64,000 nucleotides of DNA, from contig NZ_AP019860.1 of the NCBI RefSeq assembly GCF_009002475.1, forward strand, positions 2,728,001-2,792,000, in the 5' to 3' direction. The position numbers were made by a program, and so were the translations under genes. Source of the DNA: Candidatus Uabimicrobium amorphum. Its GTDB lineage: Bacteria > Planctomycetota > Uabimicrobiia > Uabimicrobiales > Uabimicrobiaceae. The stretch's first letter is position 1. Every line of letters begins with the position of its first letter. The notes below the pieces were generated by a model. That model saw nothing but the letters and a program-made list of their open reading frames with translations. It was not told the origin of the DNA and searched no databases. This document shows positions 28,745-37,475 of the stretch, in pieces.

Positions 28745-30055
28745 CTAGACTTCCTCGCGACTTAATATCTCTTGGATAGCGATATTCGCTCTCTCGCGAA
28801 TCAAAGGTTCAGGATCTTTTAGTGCTTTATTGAGTAAATGGTTTGTTGAACGTGATCCGATTTCAATCAAAACCTGAATGGCCGCAAAACGTACCAATGG
28901 TGCTTCATCTTCAAAAGCAAACATCAAAGTAACAATAGAATTTTCTCCCTGTATACGTCCGAGAGCAATCACCGCTCTTTCGCGAACGCTAATATCCGTA
29001 TCGTATATCGCCTTCATCAAAGCCGGCACTGCCTCCTGGTTACCTACATGGGAGAGAATGCGCGATGCTATTTTTTTGACCACCAAACTATCGTTCTCTA
29101 AAGCTTTGGCAAGATATCCAGATGCTTTTTCACCATACAAGGCCATAGACTCTACAGCTTCACGGCGAACTTCCCAATCCTTATCTTCTAACATGCTAAG
29201 TAGTGCATTCAAAGCTTTGAGACTACGTATTTTTCCCAAGGCCTTCACGCTTGTCAAGCGTACCCCGGCATCTTCATCACGAAGTGCTTCGATTAAAATC
29301 TGAGTACTTCGATGATCCTGCATGTCTCCTAAAGCCTCGATTACCTTTTGTCGCACGCGCGAGCACGGATCGTTTCTCGCCCCGGCAAGAGCGCGTAAAC
29401 CTTCGGAAGAGTTTATTTTTTTTATCACTTCAACAGCATTATAGCGCACTTCCGCATCGGGATAGTACAACGCGATAAAGAGTGCTGGCATAGCAATGCT
29501 TCCCAGATGCGCAAACAAATCGGGTAAATCTTCATCGTTCTCCAACAAAAAAACCAGAGCTAAAATTACCGGATTCCCAATTTCATTTAACATGGCAATC
29601 GTCACATTTTTAAATGCTTGTGGTTGTATTTGGTAACTCTTTACTAAACCGTAAATGATGCGTAAAATATCATCATTAGCGACTCCTGAGTGAATAATCT
29701 GCATGATTTCCAATTGATTGTGTATGGTCTCTAGATTGTTTTGCGACGCATTTCCGGAGTTCTTCACATGAGCGACATAATTTTGGAAAACGGGCAAGCA
29801 TTCTTCCATATAGCTTGATAAAACCTGCGAACAATCGATAGACGGACTCTCGTAAGAGCGGTCTTTGCGCAAAATGTCAACAAGCAATTTCACATCACGC
29901 AATCCTAGCTTCGCTAAAACTTTGGCAAAGTCCTTGTTGGGGGTTTGCGATGATAGTAATTGTCTTAGCCGATACGCAGCTTCTTTATCCTGATTATCTT
30001 CTCTTAGTACTTGCAGGACTTTTTTATAGAAATTTTTCAATAATTTTTCGGACAT
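28745..30055 (-). CDS. HEAT-repeat protein
   Basis: A 436-residue all-helical protein. Residues ~130-430 contain about nine HEAT-type repeats with the regular pattern D..VR..A...LG.I, for example EVRYNAVEVIKKI, RVRQKVIEALGDM and DVSVRERAVIALGRI. Such proteins are protein-interaction scaffolds. PBS-lyase-like HEAT repeats also occur in phycobilin lyases, but nothing suggests that chemistry here. I set the start at ATG 30055 (MSEKLLKNF), because the extra N-terminus of the longer frame to 30127 is hydrophobic and atypical, although no good ribosome binding site is visible. The gene is separated from the next minus-strand gene by ~140 bases, so it is probably a separate unit. Confidence 0.78.
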   Translation of the reverse strand: MSEKLLKNFYKKVLQVLREDNQDKEAAYRLRQLLSSQTPNKDFAKVLAKLGLRDVKLLVDILRKDRSYESPSIDCSQVLSSYMEECLPVFQNYVAHVKNSGNASQNNLETIHNQLEIMQIIHSGVANDDILRIIYGLVKSYQIQPQAFKNVTIAMLNEIGNPVILALVFLLENDEDLPDLFAHLGSIAMPALFIALYYPDAEVRYNAVEVIKKINSSEGLRALAGARNDPCSRVRQKVIEALGDMQDHRSTQILIEALRDEDAGVRLTSVKALGKIRSLKALNALLSMLEDKDWEVRREAVESMALYGEKASGYLAKALENDSLVVKKIASRILSHVGNQEAVPALMKAIYDTDISVRERAVIALGRIQGENSIVTLMFAFEDEAPLVRFAAIQVLIEIGSRSTNHLLNKALKDPEPLIRERANIAIQEILSREEV

Positions 30056-30427
30056 AATTGTTTGGTAGGATAGGGAAATTAAATTTAGATATATAACGTG
30101 GTAGGTTGAGAATGCACTCCTACGCAAATTTTACAAATACTTTGGAGCGAAGTGCATGTGTTTTATTGTAAGTTTATTTACGAATAATGTCAAAGAAAAA
30201 CTCCGGCAAGGACACGGTTTGTTATAAACAAGTCCCTGAGCTAAATTCGCGATAAAAATGTTCGGTTTTTGTATTTTTTTTGGTATGCTGTTACAAACAC
30301 CAAGATGCATGATATATACCTTAACTACTATCTCGTAAAAAATAACCACATAGGACACGGGAAAAGCAAATTAACTTGTGAGGGTAAATGCCTCACTTGC
30401 AACAAAGTTCTTTATAGAAGGTCAGAT
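30056..30427. other. Divergent intergenic region, no gene seen
   Basis: This 372-base stretch lies between the HEAT-repeat gene (minus) and the first amidohydrolase gene (plus). It must hold both promoters. TTGTAT and TGGTATGCT near 30270-30290 give a weak extended -10-like candidate on the plus strand. Possible coding extensions upstream of the plus-strand gene have no signal-peptide logic. I see no RNA gene, repeat or terminator here. Confidence 0.4.
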
Positions 30428-33400
30428 ATGTTTAAGATACGTTTATTGTGTGTGTTCATTGCCACAATTACCCTGTGTTGGTCACAAACAGAACCCACAC
30501 AAGGTCTTCGCAATAAAACACCGCAAATCATTGCCATTACCAACGCCAATGTTTTTATTAATCCATCACAAAAAATAGAAAATGCAACCATTGTTATACG
30601 TAACGGTTTCATCGAAAGCGTTGGGCAAAACATTACCATTCCTCCAGAAGCGCAAATCTGGGATGTACATTCGTCCACCGTTTACCCAGGTTTTATCGAA
30701 ACGTTTAGCGACTATGGTTTACCTCAAAATTCAGGCAACAATGCAAACAACAGTTGGCTTCCTTCTACAAACAAAAAAGGAACTCCGGCAGGTGGTAGGC
30801 ACTGGAACGATGCCGTTCATGCAGAAAAAAGAGCAGCCAAAGCATTTTCGGCCAACAACAATAAAGCAAAAGAACTTCGTTCACAAGGGTTTACCATTGC
30901 GCAAACCTCGTCACTCGACGGTATTTTCCGTGGACAAAGTGCAGTTGTTTCTCTAGGTAGTGACCCGACAAATAACGCTGTACTAAAGCATAATCACGCA
31001 CAATTTGCTTCCTTCCGCAAAGGAAGTTCGAAAAGCAGTTACCCAGGTTCCTTAATGGGAAGTATTGCTCTCATCCGTCAAGTTCTTATGGATAGTAGTT
31101 GGTATCAAAAAGCTTATACAGCATACGCACGCGATACAAGTCAAAAAAAGCCAGAGCTAAATTACAGTTTAGAAGCCCTACAAAACGTTTTATCTGGTCA
31201 ACAATCCATTGTATTTAGTACAAGCAATGAACTATCGTTGTTACGTGCCGCAAAAATTGCTCAAGAATTTGGTCTTACGTTTATTTATAAAGGTAGTGGT
31301 TACGAATACCGCCGCTTAGAAGCGATTGCCAAACTACAGTCTATCCTCATCGTCCCGGTCAATTTCCCTCATGTCCCCGACATCACAACCCCTGAGCGTC
31401 AATTTGATGTTTCTTTAGGCAAGCTAAAACACTGGAATGCCGCAAAGGAAAATCCGGCCCTACTCGAAAGAGCAGAAATCGCTTTTGCGTTTACCACAAA
31501 CGGTCTAAAGAACAGTACACAATTTTTGACAAATGTACGCGAAGCCGTTGCCAGAGGACTATCCACACAAAAAGCATTAGAGGCTTTAACAACTGTACCT
31601 GCAAGAATTTGTGGCATTTCGCAAATCGCCGGAACAATCGAGAGAGGTAAGCAAGCAAACTTTGTCATAAGCGATGACGATATTTTTGCCAAGAAATCTC
31701 AAATATATTCCGTTTGGGTTCGTGGAGAAAAGTTTGTGTTGAAGGAACGTCAAAAATTCAATTTTAATGGAAAATGGCAAGTATCCGACAACAAACATAC
31801 ATTTGAAATTCACATCGAAAACAACAGTAAAGCGACCATCCACAATCTAGAAGGTGCACACATCGAGGACTTCGCTACGAACAATAACCAACTTCACTTC
31901 CAAGTCGTAGCCACACAAGGAGTCTCACGTTTTTCAGGTCGTATGTGGCAAGAAAAACTTTCGGGTATTGTTCTTTCACCGCAAAATGAACGCAGTACTT
32001 GGCAAGCACAGCGCAAATTGAACGACGAAACCAAACAACAAAAACAAGACGAACAAGAGAACACACAACAACAAGCGGATAAAATGCTATTTGAAATCGT
32101 ATATCCCAACAAAGCCTTTGGCCGAAAAACGATTCCTCAGCAAGCCTACACGGTGTTTGTCAGCAATGCCACGATTTGGACTTGCGCACAACAAGGTAAG
32201 ATCGAAATAGCAGATATGATTGTTCGCGAAGGAAAAATCATCCAAATAGGAAAAGATTTATCACCTCCTCCTGAGGCAATTGTCATTGAAGGAGAAGGCA
32301 TACATATCACTCCAGGCCTCATCGATGAGCATTCTCACATTGCCATAACTCGTGGAGTTAATGAAGCAACCCAGGCAGTCACGGCCGAAGTGCGCATAGG
32401 TGACGTTGTGAACAGCGACGACATAAATATCTATCGTCAATTGGCCGGAGGAGTTACCAGCTCTCAATTGTTGCATGGTTCGGCAAATCCGATTGGTGGT
32501 CAAGCACAGGTAATCAAATTACGCTGGGGAAACCTACCGGAGGAAATGAAGTACCAAGACATCCACAAAGGCATCAAATTCGCCCTTGGGGAAAATGTCA
32601 AACAAAGTAACTGGGGAGACAACTACACAACACGCTACCCACAGACAAGAATGGGTGTCCGCGAAATTTTTTACGATGTATTCCAAACAGCACGAGAATA
32701 TGAAAAAGAGTGGCAAAACTATCGACAACTTAGCGAGACAGAAAAACGCAAAGTAATTCCTCCGCGCAGAGATTTAGAACTAGAAGCGATCAACGATATT
32801 CTGCACAAAAAAATGTTCATTCACTGCCACTCGTATGTACAAAGCGAAATACTATCACTAGCACGTCTCGCCAATAAATTTGGCTTTTCCGTAGGGACAT
32901 TCACTCACGTATTAGAAGGCTATAAAGTAGCGCGCGAACTAAAAGAAACTGGGGCCATGGCCTCGTGCTTTTCCGATTGGTGGGCATATAAATTTGAAGT
33001 TTACGATGCCATCCCCTACAATGCTGCGGTTATGCATCGCCAGGGCGTTGTCGTCTCCATCAACTCCGATGATGCCGAAATGGCGCGCCGCTTAAATCAA
33101 GAAGCCGCGAAAGCAATCAAATACGGTGGTCTTAGCGAAGAAGATGCGCTCAAGCTGGTCACCATAAATGCTGCCAAGCAGCTATACATAGATAAAAAAG
33201 TGGGTAGCCTTGAGACGGGTAAAGATGCCGATTTTGTCGTATGGAATCATCATCCACTGTCCTGTTATTCGCGCGTTCTACAAACGTGGATTGACGGCCG
33301 CAAATATTTTGATGTAGAAGAAGATCGTAAAATGCGTAGTGAAATTCGCCGCCAAAAAGCCGCCCTTATACAATTGGCACTAAATAAAAAAGCCAAAGGC

Positions 33401-33487
33401 GAAAAAGTAGAGGAAACCTCTGCGGTCAAAAAGAAAAGACATTACCACTGTGACGATATCGAAGATGCTGTTAGAGGGAGAGACTAA
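30428..33487 (+). CDS. Secreted tandem amidohydrolase-family protein
   Basis: This 1,019-residue protein has a signal peptide (about residues 1-20, LCWSQ). The N-terminal half (about 30-450) has the amidohydrolase composite domain but lacks the metal-binding HxH: it reads VYPGFIETFSDYG where active enzymes have PGxIDxHxH. The C-terminal half (about 580-1010) starts with ITPGLIDEHSHI, carrying HSH at 635-637, and shows HCHS and the later His/Asp region (HVLEG, SINSDDAEMARR). The fold is that of imidazolonepropionase and related metal-dependent hydrolases. The substrate is unknown. The ATG at 30428 follows AGAAGG and gives the signal peptide. The second amidohydrolase gene begins one base after the stop. 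Confidence 0.82.
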   Translation: MFKIRLLCVFIATITLCWSQTEPTQGLRNKTPQIIAITNANVFINPSQKIENATIVIRNGFIESVGQNITIPPEAQIWDVHSSTVYPGFIETFSDYGLPQNSGNNANNSWLPSTNKKGTPAGGRHWNDAVHAEKRAAKAFSANNNKAKELRSQGFTIAQTSSLDGIFRGQSAVVSLGSDPTNNAVLKHNHAQFASFRKGSSKSSYPGSLMGSIALIRQVLMDSSWYQKAYTAYARDTSQKKPELNYSLEALQNVLSGQQSIVFSTSNELSLLRAAKIAQEFGLTFIYKGSGYEYRRLEAIAKLQSILIVPVNFPHVPDITTPERQFDVSLGKLKHWNAAKENPALLERAEIAFAFTTNGLKNSTQFLTNVREAVARGLSTQKALEALTTVPARICGISQIAGTIERGKQANFVISDDDIFAKKSQIYSVWVRGEKFVLKERQKFNFNGKWQVSDNKHTFEIHIENNSKATIHNLEGAHIEDFATNNNQLHFQVVATQGVSRFSGRMWQEKLSGIVLSPQNERSTWQAQRKLNDETKQQKQDEQENTQQQADKMLFEIVYPNKAFGRKTIPQQAYTVFVSNATIWTCAQQGKIEIADMIVREGKIIQIGKDLSPPPEAIVIEGEGIHITPGLIDEHSHIAITRGVNEATQAVTAEVRIGDVVNSDDINIYRQLAGGVTSSQLLHGSANPIGGQAQVIKLRWGNLPEEMKYQDIHKGIKFALGENVKQSNWGDNYTTRYPQTRMGVREIFYDVFQTAREYEKEWQNYRQLSETEKRKVIPPRRDLELEAINDILHKKMFIHCHSYVQSEILSLARLANKFGFSVGTFTHVLEGYKVARELKETGAMASCFSDWWAYKFEVYDAIPYNAAVMHRQGVVVSINSDDAEMARRLNQEAAKAIKYGGLSEEDALKLVTINAAKQLYIDKKVGSLETGKDADFVVWNHHPLSCYSRVLQTWIDGRKYFDVEEDRKMRSEIRRQKAALIQLALNKKAKGEKVEETSAVKKKRHYHCDDIEDAVRGRD

Positions 33488-33488
33488 A

Positions 33489-34775
33489 GTGAAATTCATT
33501 TTATTTATGCTAACTTTGGGTTTGTTGTACGCTTCAGACATAGTACCTGGTGCTCCGCAAGAAAAACCAATCGCCATCACCAACGCAACAATACACACAG
33601 TGAGTGGTGACGTCATCACCAATGGAACTGTTCTTTTTGATAAAGGTGTCATTACCGCTATTGGCGAACAAATTCAAATTCCCAAAACCAGTGAAGTCAT
33701 TGATGCCAAAGGCAAACATGTTTATCCTGGTCTTATTGTTCCCTACTCGACACTTGGACTTGTTGAAATTGGCGCTGTTCGCGCTTCAAAAGATACAAGA
33801 GAAGTAGGGCCTATAAACCCCAACGCCCACGCGTACACTGCTTATAATATGGATTCCGAGATTATTCCCACCGTACGTTCGAACGGTATCCTGATTGCTC
33901 ACATTCTACCCCAAGGAAGACTATTTTGCGGAACATCATCGATTATGATGCTAGATGGTTGGACCGTCGAAGATGCTTCACTAAAAAGAAGTGCAGGGAT
34001 TTATTTATCGTGGCCATCCATGACGGTCTATGAAAATTGGTGGATCAAAACTTCGGCAAGCGAACAACGTAAGAATATCCAAAAGAATATTCAAAAAATA
34101 AACGATATTATGCAAGATGCGCGGAAATATCAAAAAGCCTTAGAAGCAAATCCTCATATAAAAAGAGACATTAGGTGGGAAGCTCTGTTACCCATGTTGC
34201 AAAAAAAAGTTCCATTGTTTATCAATGCTTCGGAGTACAAGCAAATAGAAGCGGCAGTGGCCTTTGCGAAATCACACGATGTGCGTATCGTCATCGTTGG
34301 TGGTGCTGATTCGTGGAAATTAACGCACTTGTTAAGTGAAAATGACATTCCGGTTATACTACAAGCCATAAATTCGTTACCGCGCCGCGGCGAGGAAGAC
34401 TATGATTTAGCGTTTCGTCTACCGCAAATACTCGAAAAAGCCAATGTAAAATTCTGTCTCTCAGGAGGTACCGACGGTGACAATTATTGGAATATACGTA
34501 ACTTGCCTTTTCAGGCAGGTACCGCAATCGGCTACGGACTAAATAAAAATACTGCTTTGCGAGCCATTACACTCTCAGCAGCGGAAATTCTCGGTATTGA
34601 TGAGCGCGTAGGCTCGATTGAAATTGGCAAAGACGCGACCATTATTATTTCTCGTGGCGATGTTCTAGATATACGCAACAGTCACATTGAACACGCCTTT
34701 ATTCAAGGGCGCAAAGTAGACCTAGATGATCGTCACAAGCGTTTGTGGCGCAAATACCAACAAAAATATAAATAG
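33489..34775 (+). CDS. Amidohydrolase-fold protein lacking the HxH motif
   Basis: A 428-residue secreted amidohydrolase-fold protein with a short signal peptide (LLYASD). Its composite domain reads VYPGLIVPYSTLGL, so the metal-binding HxH is absent, as in the N-terminal half of the gene upstream. The C-terminal strand IGSIEIGKDATIIISRGDVLDI is typical of the family. It may be an inactive or structural partner of the larger protein, and similar pairs of amidohydrolases, one active and one degenerate, occur in other bacteria. Start: GTG at 33489 with GAGGGAGA upstream. An ATG/ACG-type start further upstream in the same frame would overlap the previous gene. Confidence 0.75.
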   Translation: MKFILFMLTLGLLYASDIVPGAPQEKPIAITNATIHTVSGDVITNGTVLFDKGVITAIGEQIQIPKTSEVIDAKGKHVYPGLIVPYSTLGLVEIGAVRASKDTREVGPINPNAHAYTAYNMDSEIIPTVRSNGILIAHILPQGRLFCGTSSIMMLDGWTVEDASLKRSAGIYLSWPSMTVYENWWIKTSASEQRKNIQKNIQKINDIMQDARKYQKALEANPHIKRDIRWEALLPMLQKKVPLFINASEYKQIEAAVAFAKSHDVRIVIVGGADSWKLTHLLSENDIPVILQAINSLPRRGEEDYDLAFRLPQILEKANVKFCLSGGTDGDNYWNIRNLPFQAGTAIGYGLNKNTALRAITLSAAEILGIDERVGSIEIGKDATIIISRGDVLDIRNSHIEHAFIQGRKVDLDDRHKRLWRKYQQKYK

Positions 34776-34784
34776 TAAATACGA

Positions 34785-34812
34785 GATGTGGGAGAATTCC
34801 TTCTCCTGCATC
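34785..34812 (+). terminator. Weak hairpin after the amidohydrolase pair
   Basis: Arms GATGTGGGAGAA (34785-34796) and TTCTCCTGCATC (34801-34812) pair except for two central positions, around a TTCC loop. It lies 10 bases after the stop at 34775. There is no run of T after it, so it may attenuate rather than terminate. Confidence 0.4.
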
Positions 34813-34848
34813 TTCTCCAAAGATTCTGTTTAAAGGTTAAAAATAGTC

Positions 34849-35394
34849 ATGTATGATTTTGAAAATTTTCGTCAACATGTTCGTTCTTTATCTCTGAGTC
34901 AGTTTGTCAAAAAATTTCCCAAACCCATTTTGATTATTGAAAAACGACCAAAAATACAACATGAAAAAAATGTAAATTTAATGCGTACCCAAACTATTTC
35001 TACGGCAGGTTCGCTCTTGCGTTTTCAAGGTTTTCGTTTAGGATCACCTCCGCAATACAAAGCACTTGTGTATTGTTTTGACAACAAGAAGACCATAACC
35101 ATTGGACGTACGAACAACAATGACATTACACTACGCGACGATTCCGTGTCCAAAGCGCATGCTTACTTCAAAAATAAAAGTACCTTTACCGGTTTCTTTT
35201 TGCAACGCAACAAAGAATTATGGAATCTCGTTGACATGGGTTCAGAAAATGGAACCTTCATCAACGGAGATTTTTTGGAAGAAAATGAGTCACAAACAGT
35301 TGATGATGGCGCATCAATTGTTATTGGTGCTTACTACTATGCCACTTTCTTTCTTCCCAAAACTTGCTATGAATATCTCCAGTCCTTAAGATAG
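34849..35394 (+). CDS. FHA-domain protein
   Basis: A 181-residue protein. Residues ~80-160 form an FHA domain with the conserved ligand set: ITIGRTNNNDITL (GR), VSKAHAYF (S and H), and MGSENGTFING (N). FHA domains bind phosphothreonine on Ser/Thr-kinase substrates. The N-terminal ~75 residues are basic and unmatched (FVKKFPKPILIIEKRPK). No membrane helix is present, so a cytoplasmic adaptor is likely. It is followed after 10 bases by the glycosyltransferase-methyltransferase gene, suggesting co-transcription, although a functional link is not obvious. Three other FHA or kinase-like proteins in the window could belong to the same phospho-signalling network. Confidence 0.85.
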   Translation: MYDFENFRQHVRSLSLSQFVKKFPKPILIIEKRPKIQHEKNVNLMRTQTISTAGSLLRFQGFRLGSPPQYKALVYCFDNKKTITIGRTNNNDITLRDDSVSKAHAYFKNKSTFTGFFLQRNKELWNLVDMGSENGTFINGDFLEENESQTVDDGASIVIGAYYYATFFLPKTCYEYLQSLR

Positions 35395-35404
35395 GTACTT
35401 TACT

Positions 35405-37234
35405 TTGCCATTTATTACGATTATCGTTTTTGGGCATATTGCCATTGTGCTCAACGCATTGTTATGTACTACAGATGGTTTATTTGTCACACAAACACAT
35501 GCATCCAACTTATGGTGGCATGTGGCTAGTAGCACTATTGTCTTTTTCGGACTGTATAAATGTTACGCTCGTGGAATAACAATATACCAAGCGCGACTAT
35601 TGTGTGGCATATGTTGTTTCTTGTATATTTTCATGCCGCCTACCTTATCAGACGACATTTACCGTTACATGTGGGATGGCGAAGTTTCCATGAGTGGTGC
35701 ATCTCCTTACCAGCAAAAACCGCAAGACCATGTTATAAACCCACAAATTTATCCACATCTAAATTCACAACAATACTATTCTGTGTACCCACCATTTTCG
35801 CAATTATTGTTTCAAATTTCTGCGACAATGCCCACTGTACATCTGCGCTTTTATCTTTACAAAATACTGTGCTTTATTTGTTTTGCGACAACAATTTTTT
35901 TACTTAAACAAATGCTACCACCGGATAAACATCTCTGTAACTTGTTGTTTATAGGCTGCAACCCTGCTTTACTCGTAGAACTTGTTGGGCAAGGACACAC
36001 CGAAATATTTATGGTAACCGCATTAATTGCTTGCCTATACTTTTTAGAATCGCACCGTGGTTTGTCAATGTTGTGCTTATCATTTGCCGCCCTAACCAAA
36101 CTGTATCCCGTTCTATTATTTCCTTTTGTTATTCTGCGTAAAAAATACCTCAAATATCTATGGATTCCACCTTTAACATGTGTATTATTGTGTTTGTGGT
36201 TTTACAGCGAGGGGATGTTCCTGAATATCAGAGAATCTCTACAACTTTACACGCAAAAATTTTCTTTTAATTCTTTATCCTTAGTTTTCTGGGAGAAGAG
36301 CTTTTACTTTTTAGGTGTAGATGACAACTACACATGGGCGCTAAAGGCATGCTGGGGCACTTTCCTCGCGTTGTATGCATGTATTTTTGTGATATATGTT
36401 CGCTGGAAAAATGTTCATTTTCATCAAAGGACATTCGCGAACATTGTTTTCCTTATCTTATTGTTGTACTCATTGTGTAGTCCCATTGTACATCCATGGT
36501 ACATCACACCTTTACTCGTCATGGCCATTCTATGCGAAAAAACCCCACGTGTTCTTATGACATGGTCCATTCTCATTATCCCCACCTACTTATTTTATCT
36601 TTCTGAAAATCTTTTGTGGCGTAATATCTATGTATTTTTTGAATATCCACTTGTGGTATTCAGCGTCGTATTTTGGATGTTAGAAAATACAATGCGTGCT
36701 TTAGCACACCGTAAATATAATATTTGTAAAGAATTTATTGTAGGAAATAAAGTTCTAGATAATGGCAGCGCCGAAGGTTATTTAGGAGAGTACATACACG
36801 AAAAACTTCACATAAAAGTTCACAATTTAGATGTGTTACCGTTGAATAAAAGCTATTTACCTTATACAATATACGACGGGAAAAAAATACCACTCGCGGA
36901 TAGTTCGATCGATACAACCATTTGTGCTCTTATGCTACACCATTGTGAAGACCCACAACAAGTATTGAGTGAAGTAGTCCGTGTAACAAGAAAACGCATT
37001 ATTATTTTGGAATCGACATTTGAAAACACGTTTGATTTGAAATTATTGCAGTTTTTTGACCGTTCAGCAAATTTTGTACGTAGCTATGGTAAAATGGGAA
37101 AAGAACAACTACATTTTAAAACGGTAGCTGAGTGGGAGGTACTGTTCAAAAGTTACCAACTAAATATACATAAGGTATTTTGGGCAAATCGTTTTATTCA
37201 CAAGCATGTGGTTTTCATTTTAGACAAGGAATAA
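35405..37234 (+). CDS. Membrane glycosyltransferase fused to a class I methyltransferase
   Basis: The 609-residue protein has two parts. Residues ~1-435 are polytopic, with about ten membrane segments. After the second or third comes SDDIYRYMWDGEV (about 80-92), the D-D/WDG region of GT-C-fold glycosyltransferases (DUF2029/GT87-like), which use polyprenyl-phosphate sugars. Residues ~440-600 are a SAM-dependent methyltransferase. Its first loop is VLDNGSAEGYLG (about 449-460), then an acidic LDVLPLN, then PLADSSIDTTICALMLHHCED. Fusion suggests that a sugar is transferred and then methylated. The substrate is unknown. The TTG start has TAGGT a few bases upstream and follows the FHA gene by 10 bases. 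The methyltransferase G-loop is atypical (DNGSAEG), so activity is uncertain. Confidence 0.78.
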   Translation: MPFITIIVFGHIAIVLNALLCTTDGLFVTQTHASNLWWHVASSTIVFFGLYKCYARGITIYQARLLCGICCFLYIFMPPTLSDDIYRYMWDGEVSMSGASPYQQKPQDHVINPQIYPHLNSQQYYSVYPPFSQLLFQISATMPTVHLRFYLYKILCFICFATTIFLLKQMLPPDKHLCNLLFIGCNPALLVELVGQGHTEIFMVTALIACLYFLESHRGLSMLCLSFAALTKLYPVLLFPFVILRKKYLKYLWIPPLTCVLLCLWFYSEGMFLNIRESLQLYTQKFSFNSLSLVFWEKSFYFLGVDDNYTWALKACWGTFLALYACIFVIYVRWKNVHFHQRTFANIVFLILLLYSLCSPIVHPWYITPLLVMAILCEKTPRVLMTWSILIIPTYLFYLSENLLWRNIYVFFEYPLVVFSVVFWMLENTMRALAHRKYNICKEFIVGNKVLDNGSAEGYLGEYIHEKLHIKVHNLDVLPLNKSYLPYTIYDGKKIPLADSSIDTTICALMLHHCEDPQQVLSEVVRVTRKRIIILESTFENTFDLKLLQFFDRSANFVRSYGKMGKEQLHFKTVAEWEVLFKSYQLNIHKVFWANRFIHKHVVFILDKE

Positions 37235-37237
37235 ACA

Positions 37238-37459
37238 ATGGATTTGATGTCAATAGAAGAGACCAAAGCCGAAGTGTTACTTAAGTTTCGTAACGAGGGA
37301 GAAATTATAGAAATATCTTTGGGAAACGATGAGGCGTTGCGCACAGCGAAGCAACTACTAACTAGTATATCACGTAATATGACCGCTGAACAAAAAAGCG
37401 TTTTAATAGATAGTCTCGTGAGATCCAATACTCAGAGAATAATAGATGAATCTTACTAG
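37238..37459 (+). CDS. Small hypothetical protein
   Basis: I do not recognise this 73-residue protein. It is acidic-to-neutral and helical with a short beta strand (AEVLLKFRNEGEIIEISLG), and has no membrane segment or metal motif. It begins 3 bases after the preceding stop. The next gene starts at 37476, 16 bases after its stop, so it is likely translated from the same transcript and its sequence shows ordinary codon use. A beta-alpha arrangement like this occurs in small adaptors, but nothing more can be said. Confidence 0.6.
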   Translation: MDLMSIEETKAEVLLKFRNEGEIIEISLGNDEALRTAKQLLTSISRNMTAEQKSVLIDSLVRSNTQRIIDESY

Positions 37460-37475
37460 TAAGACAGGAAAAAAC

